Shown here: in pieces, positions 14,184 through 17,707 of the stretch | How positions within the stretch are numbered: the first letter of the stretch is position 1 | How the letters are laid out: each line of letters starts with the position of its first letter | Notes under the pieces: model-generated | What the model was told of the DNA's origin: nothing | What the model saw: the letters and a program-made list of their open reading frames with translations, nothing else | Databases searched by the model: none | DNA from: an uncultured Dialister sp. | Lineage (GTDB): Bacteria > Bacillota > Negativicutes > Veillonellales > Dialisteraceae | Length of the DNA: 17,707 nt | NCBI RefSeq assembly: GCF_900541605.1 | Contig: NZ_UQKJ01000032.1 | Span: forward strand, 1-17,707 | Direction of reading: 5' to 3' | Position numbers and translations under genes: made by a program

Positions 14184-15731
14184 TTATTTCTTAAAATGCA
14201 TATCTCCGGTTTCAGCCAGGCTTTCATGGAATTTGAAGGCTTCTTTGAGGAGATGCGGGGTTTGGCTGTTACCGCAGGCAGCGCATGCTCTTTCATAGTA
14301 ATCCATGAGCTGATCTCTGTAGGATGGATGAGCAACGTTGTTGATGATAACCTTTGCTCTTTCCTTTGGAGTCAGGCCACGGACATCTGCAACCCCCTGT
14401 TCAGAAATGAATACATGGGTATCATGTTCGGTGTGGTCAACATGGGAGCACATCGGAACAACTGCAGAAATCTTGCCGACCTTTGTGGTGCTGTGACAGA
14501 AGAAGCAGGACAGGAATGCGTTGCGGGCGAAGTCGCCGGATCCGCCGATACCATTCATCAGCTTGGTGCCGGTGATATGGGTAGAGTTTACATGACCGTA
14601 GATATCCATTTCCAAAGCGGTGTTCATGCCAATAACGCCGATACGGCGAACAACTTCACCGTTATTGGAAATTTCCTGCGGGCGAAGAACAATCTTCTTG
14701 TTGTACTTCTGGATATTTGCATGGAACCGTTTCAGCCCATCCGGGGATGGAGACAGGGAAGTACCGGAAATCATGTCGATCTTATCTTTATCAATCAGGT
14801 CGAACATGCCATCCTGAATAACTTCGGTGTATACGGAGAGATTTTTGAAATCGGATTCAACGAGGCCGTGGATAACAGCGTTTGCTACGTTGCCTACACC
14901 GGACTGCAGAGGCAGCAGGTTTTCCGGCAGTCTGCCATGTTTAACTTCGTTCTTCAGGAAGTCGACCAGGTTGTTGCCCATTGCTTCGGCATCGTCATCG
15001 AGCGGAGCCAGTGTGCGGGTTACATCAGGCATATCGCAGGGAACGATAGCAACGATCTTGGACGGATCGCAGGGGATGTACGGTGTGCCGATACGGTCGC
15101 CTGCATGGAGAATCGGAATCGGTTCACAGAATGGCGGATTTTTACGCATGTAAATATCAGCCATGCCTACGAGGTCCAGAGGCTGGGTGGTGTTGACTTC
15201 AACAATGACTTTCTTTGCGGTATCTACATATACCGGGGAGTTGCCGATAGCGGTTGTCGGATAGAGTTCACCGTTCGGTCCGATCTTGCAGACTTCAACA
15301 ACGGCGTAATCCGGGCCGGTTACATGTTCACCTTTAACGTTGGTGAAGAATCCAGCGCGAACCTGCTGGGCAACATGGGACAGGTGCAGATCGTAGTAGT
15401 TAACCTTGCCTGTATTGATGGCTTTTCTCAGGTTGGCATTGGTCTGGTATGGCATACGGTTTCTGACACCGTTTACTGCTACCAGTTCTGTATCAATCTG
15501 GGAACCGGTGGAAGCGCCGGTCCAGATATCAACCTGGAATGGGGTCTGTTTCATACGTTCTGCGAGTTCATGCATTGTAATTTTCGGATAGCCGCATGGG
15601 GTAAATCCGGAAATACCAATGATGTCGCCGCCTTTAAACATGGCAGCAGCGGTTTTTGCATCGCATACCTTGGAGAGAAGACCTTTGTCTTCAATTCTGC
15701 TAAGGAATTCACTATCATTGGTGTCGATCAT
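14184..15731 (-). CDS. scpC: Succinate/propionyl-CoA CoA-transferase (Cat1/ScpC family)
   Basis: The 515-residue protein belongs to the acetyl-CoA hydrolase/CoA-transferase family (Cat1, ScpC, AarC). It would transfer CoA from propionyl-CoA (or acetyl-CoA) to succinate, activating succinate for the mutase and releasing propionate. Visible signatures are SGFTPCGYPK near the N-terminus, the GVGNVANAV loop, the SVYTEVIQDG segment with the presumed catalytic Glu303 that forms the glutamyl-CoA intermediate, and the GIGGSGDFARN glycine loop. The start at 15731 is favoured because GGGAGG lies 9 nt upstream; the ATG at 15740 abuts that ribosome site. It lies immediately upstream of the mutase operon. 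Donor and acceptor preference is inferred from context. Confidence 0.92.
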   Translation of the reverse strand: MIDTNDSEFLSRIEDKGLLSKVCDAKTAAAMFKGGDIIGISGFTPCGYPKITMHELAERMKQTPFQVDIWTGASTGSQIDTELVAVNGVRNRMPYQTNANLRKAINTGKVNYYDLHLSHVAQQVRAGFFTNVKGEHVTGPDYAVVEVCKIGPNGELYPTTAIGNSPVYVDTAKKVIVEVNTTQPLDLVGMADIYMRKNPPFCEPIPILHAGDRIGTPYIPCDPSKIVAIVPCDMPDVTRTLAPLDDDAEAMGNNLVDFLKNEVKHGRLPENLLPLQSGVGNVANAVIHGLVESDFKNLSVYTEVIQDGMFDLIDKDKIDMISGTSLSPSPDGLKRFHANIQKYNKKIVLRPQEISNNGEVVRRIGVIGMNTALEMDIYGHVNSTHITGTKLMNGIGGSGDFARNAFLSCFFCHSTTKVGKISAVVPMCSHVDHTEHDTHVFISEQGVADVRGLTPKERAKVIINNVAHPSYRDQLMDYYERACAACGNSQTPHLLKEAFKFHESLAETGDMHFKK

Positions 15732-15829
15732 TACTATCATCCTCCCAAAAATAAAAATAATTATATAAAAGTCCGCAGCTTCGAAATCCGATTGCTCTCC
15801 TCCGCATGGCCGCAGAACTTTTTACCCTC

Positions 15830-15872
15830 AAAAAAAAGCAGCCGCAAATCAGATAAGGAATGAGCTTAGCTT
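15830..15872 (-). terminator. Putative attenuator hairpin in the CoA-transferase leader
   Basis: A run of eight U on the minus strand (15837-15830) follows the GC-rich arm TTTGCGGCTGC (15848-15838). That arm can pair in two ways: with GCAGTCAGCAAA (15948-15937), 11 pairs with one bulge and a loop of about 88 nt, or partly with AAGCTAAGC (15872-15864), 7 pairs with a bulge and a 21-nt loop. The position is about 100 nt before the coding start. Neither fold is a textbook compact terminator, but a U8 run in a leader calls for notice. Confidence 0.45.
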
Positions 15873-15911
15873 AAGATTATGTATAGCCTCTATGTGTAAT
15901 ACTATAATCAT
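15849..15911 (-). CDS. Possible 20-residue leader peptide of the CoA-transferase gene
   Basis: A ribosome site GGAGGG (15926-15921) with a 9-nt spacer precedes an ATG at 15911. The 20 codons begin MIIVLHIEA and end SSFLI; half the residues are Ile, Leu or Val. The TGA stop directly abuts the terminator-like arm at 15848, and the ORF fills the loop of the larger alternative hairpin. This is the layout of translation-controlled attenuation. The Ile/Leu content may also just reflect AT-rich sequence. Confidence 0.4.
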   Translation of the reverse strand: MIIVLHIEAIHNLKLSSFLI

Positions 15912-15975
15912 TAGACCAAACCCTCCAATCAATAGATTTGCTGACTGCATTTTGGTTCATTCAATCATCAGTTAT

Positions 15976-16007
15976 ATTATAGCACACTTTGAACTCATGG
16001 AACCCCT
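15976..16007 (-). promoter_or_regulatory. Extended -10 promoter of the CoA-transferase gene
   Basis: TGCTATAAT gives a perfect -10 (15981-15976) with the TGN extension; the -35 position (GGTTCC) is poor. The poor -35 overlaps one arm of a 7-bp inverted repeat, AACCCCT (16001-16007) with AGGGGTT (16041-16047), which could be an operator for an activator or repressor. The predicted leader is about 240 nt. Confidence 0.6.
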
Positions 16008-16047
16008 CAAATGTGCGGTTTGTTGCTTAAAATACTTGGCAGGGGTT

Positions 16048-16261
16048 ATAGATAATTCCTATTAGACAAATTATGATTTACGTGACCCATAACCCTTTAT
16101 TTACAAATTTTCCTATTCATGTATCCACTCTTTACACTATGACCAGACTTTATACTCTTTTACTACAGTTGTATTGAAACTTATAGATTAGATAAACGAT
16201 ACATCATAAATCCGGGCTTTCCAACACGTAAAATCGCCACAGATATTTCTACCCAAGTGCC
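16048..16261. other. AT-rich intergenic stretch with nothing assigned
   Basis: This part of the 550-bp gap between the O-antigen-ligase-like gene and the CoA-transferase gene is AT-rich and shows no ORF with a ribosome site, no tRNA-like fold and no riboswitch core that I can recognise. Confidence 0.6.
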
Positions 16262-16309
16262 GGGAAAGTGCTGATTCATTCGCAGAGTCAGATTTAATCA
16301 GTACTTCCC
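16262..16309 (-). other. Long stem-loop across the stop codon of the O-antigen-ligase-like gene
   Basis: GGGAAAGTGCTGATT (16262-16276) pairs with AATCAGTACTTCCC (16296-16309) with one bulge and one G-T or A-C type mismatch; the loop is 19 nt. The stop codon at 16294-16296 lies at the loop edge. There is no U-run on the minus strand, so it may protect or shorten the mRNA 3' end rather than terminate it. Confidence 0.5.
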
Positions 16310-17541
16310 TGGGATTTCGTCTTTTTCCCACAGGATACACAAAGAGCAGACAGGCTCCAGAAACAGAAAGAGACACACCGGCTGAAGAGTACATGGTCCC
16401 CGAGGCCTATAACCGCCATAGCCATTACCATGAGAACTCCGCCAAGACCCATGGAACGATCAAAGCTGTCCTCGCCATGCCTGTACACTTTCCATGCCAG
16501 TACAGCCTGGGCGAAGAAGGCACACAGGAATGCCATGCCCCCCGGGATTCCGACCTCCGCCAGCATATTGAGATACATATTATGGGCATGGAAGATGAGA
16601 ACCCCCTCTTCCTGGATGAAGAAATTGTAATCCGGATAGGCCAGAAAATAGGTACCCCAGCCGACACCAAGAAGGGGATGCTCCTCAATCATGGCTGCCG
16701 TACTTTCCCATAGGGCAAAGCGGAGGTCCACCGACGTATCTTCCCCGGAAAAAAGGGAAAGAAACCGTTCTGCAATCTGTCCATGGTAAACAGCCAGGAT
16801 CAGAGGCACCAGCAGGAACAGAAGGCCAAACCGCTTATCGTAGAAAAGAGTCAGCCCCAGCACGATAGCTGCAAGACTTACCCAGGCTCCCCGGGAATAG
16901 GTCAGGGCCAGACACAGGAGGAGCACCAGAAGAATCACCGCAAATGCCGTTTTCCTTCGCTTCTCCCCTTCCCGCAGGAAGAAAGCGGTCAGGACACTGA
17001 TAATCATCAGCAGGTACGCCCCAAACAGATTCGGGTTTTCCAGTGTAGAATACATGCGGCGCCGAAGAAGCGGGAACCGTTCCGGATCTACCCAGCTCTG
17101 TGCTTCCATATCCGCTGCCATGCCTGCTGCATTGGCGTATTGGTAAAACCCGTGGGCTGCCGTCACTACAGCTCCTGCCAGGAAAGCATACAGTGCCTTT
17201 TCTTTTTCCCTTTCCGTAGAAATAGTCGTATATACCAGCAGGTAAAGAAAGGCATACATAAAAGGCTGGAAAAGCCAATTCATCAGGGAAAAGCCGATGT
17301 TCTTCGACACAAAACCCGACAGGAAGGCACATGCAAGGAATACAGCCCCCGGCTGCCATAGCGGAGGCAGCACAAAAGACACTTCCCCTTCCCTCTTGTA
17401 ATTGACCAGCCAACAGATAATTGCCGGCACCAGGGCCACGTAAAAAAGAAAAGGATGAAGCGGCAATAAAAATAATGTACAGTATATAAGATATAGAATA
17501 TGCTTTCGGGAACAAATCCGCCCGGTGAAGCTTTTCCCCAT
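16294..17541 (-). CDS. O-antigen ligase/polymerase-like membrane protein (Wzy_C type)
   Basis: The 415-residue protein has about ten to eleven predicted hydrophobic segments and the O-antigen ligase family core: a long periplasmic loop carrying WESTAAMIEEHPLLGVGWGTYF and HAHNMYLNMLAEVGIPGG, preceded by LTYSRGAWVSL. Members join or polymerise lipid-linked O-antigen or related glycans at the periplasmic face of the inner membrane. This fits a diderm host. The start at 17541 (MGKSFTG) has GGAGGG close upstream and its own promoter; longer in-frame starts up to 17610 lie before or within the promoter. Nearest neighbours are metabolic, so glycan partners are not visible and ligase versus polymerase cannot be decided. 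Near the C-terminus it ends in a hydrophilic Lys/Ser tail. Confidence 0.85.
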   Translation of the reverse strand: MGKSFTGRICSRKHILYLIYCTLFLLPLHPFLFYVALVPAIICWLVNYKREGEVSFVLPPLWQPGAVFLACAFLSGFVSKNIGFSLMNWLFQPFMYAFLYLLVYTTISTEREKEKALYAFLAGAVVTAAHGFYQYANAAGMAADMEAQSWVDPERFPLLRRRMYSTLENPNLFGAYLLMIISVLTAFFLREGEKRRKTAFAVILLVLLLCLALTYSRGAWVSLAAIVLGLTLFYDKRFGLLFLLVPLILAVYHGQIAERFLSLFSGEDTSVDLRFALWESTAAMIEEHPLLGVGWGTYFLAYPDYNFFIQEEGVLIFHAHNMYLNMLAEVGIPGGMAFLCAFFAQAVLAWKVYRHGEDSFDRSMGLGGVLMVMAMAVIGLGDHVLFSRCVSFCFWSLSALCVSCGKKTKSQGSTD

Positions 17542-17581
17542 TTTCACCCTCCGGCATAGAATCACAGGAATCATCTTTCTT

Positions 17582-17610
17582 ATTATAAAGGACCCTATGA
17601 CCGGCGGCAA
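17582..17610 (-). promoter_or_regulatory. Promoter of the O-antigen-ligase-like gene
   Basis: TTGCCG (17610-17605), a 17-bp spacer and TATAAT (17587-17582) form a strong sigma-70 match. Transcription would start near 17575, about 34 nt before the chosen start codon at 17541, which supports that start over the longer in-frame ones. Confidence 0.8.
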
Positions 17611-17624
17611 TGGGAAGAAAACAA

Positions 17625-17700
17625 ATTGCGGTTTGTAGAGCTGATGGAGCGAAGCTTACGGATAGAGTCATTCGTGCGGAGCTTCTAGCTGCTAGCCTCT
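17625..17700 (-). repeat. Interspersed repeat, copy B (inverted relative to copy A)
   Basis: The reverse complement of this segment matches 91-167 in the same order of blocks (GCTAGCAGCTA, GAATGACTCTA, AGCTCTACAAAC). It lies just upstream of the O-antigen-ligase-like promoter. Further GCTAGC/AGCT-type short palindromes continue to the end of the window, so the element may extend beyond it. Confidence 0.6.
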
Positions 17701-17707
17701 AGCTTCT

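Noticed and set aside
16188..16394. 68-codon minus-strand ORF overlapping the end of the O-antigen-ligase-like gene
   Set aside because: It is out of frame with the ligase-like gene, has no ribosome site and shows no family resemblance.
16783..17361. 192-codon plus-strand ORF rich in Gln, Lys and His
   Set aside because: It is the antisense shadow of transmembrane segments in the O-antigen-ligase-like gene; the composition is typical of such shadows.

Overview
The window looks like a chromosomal segment of a diderm Firmicute of the class Negativicutes, most likely a succinate-decarboxylating propionate producer such as Dialister or a near relative (Veillonella, Megasphaera and Phascolarctobacterium types are alternatives). 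The reasons are the Veillonella-like biotin-dependent methylmalonyl-CoA decarboxylase genes, two B12-dependent methylmalonyl-CoA mutases, a succinate CoA-transferase, and an O-antigen-ligase-like gene implying an outer membrane. The genus is inferred from gene content, not from a marker gene. All genes but one lie on the minus strand, so the transcriptional order runs from high to low coordinates.

Layout, upstream to downstream on the minus strand. (1) 17541-16294: O-antigen ligase/polymerase-like membrane protein with its own promoter. (2) 15731-14184: succinate/propionyl-CoA CoA-transferase behind a 240-nt leader holding a 20-codon ORF and a U8-tailed hairpin (possible attenuator). (3) 13891-7850: a probable seven-gene operon with a good promoter at 14155-14128: heteromeric (large plus separate B12 subunit) methylmalonyl-CoA mutase, a MeaB-type G-protein, methylmalonyl-CoA epimerase, then mmdA, mmdD and mmdC, closed by a strong terminator. 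(4) 7135-7617, the only plus-strand gene: a free-standing copy of the MutB cobalamin-binding domain in which all three B12-binding motifs are destroyed. (5) 6985-949: a consensus promoter, a cobalamin riboswitch ending in an intrinsic terminator, then mutA, mutB and meaB (heterodimeric mutase and its G-protein). (6) 782-186: an MsrA-fold protein without the catalytic cysteine.

Together the enzymes make most of a succinate-to-propionate cycle: succinate is activated by CoA transfer from propionyl-CoA, succinyl-CoA is rearranged to (R)-methylmalonyl-CoA, epimerised to (S), and decarboxylated to propionyl-CoA by a Na+-pumping complex. The membrane pump subunit (mmdB) and the small mmdE are absent from the window and must lie elsewhere if the pump works. 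The locus carries two complete but architecturally different mutase systems, each with its own MeaB. Only one is preceded by a cobalamin riboswitch, which is odd because the regulated enzyme itself needs B12.

The most unusual element is the degenerate B12-domain gene divergent from the riboswitch. A non-coding repeat of about 75 bp occurs in inverted orientation near both ends of the window (91-167 and 17625-17700).
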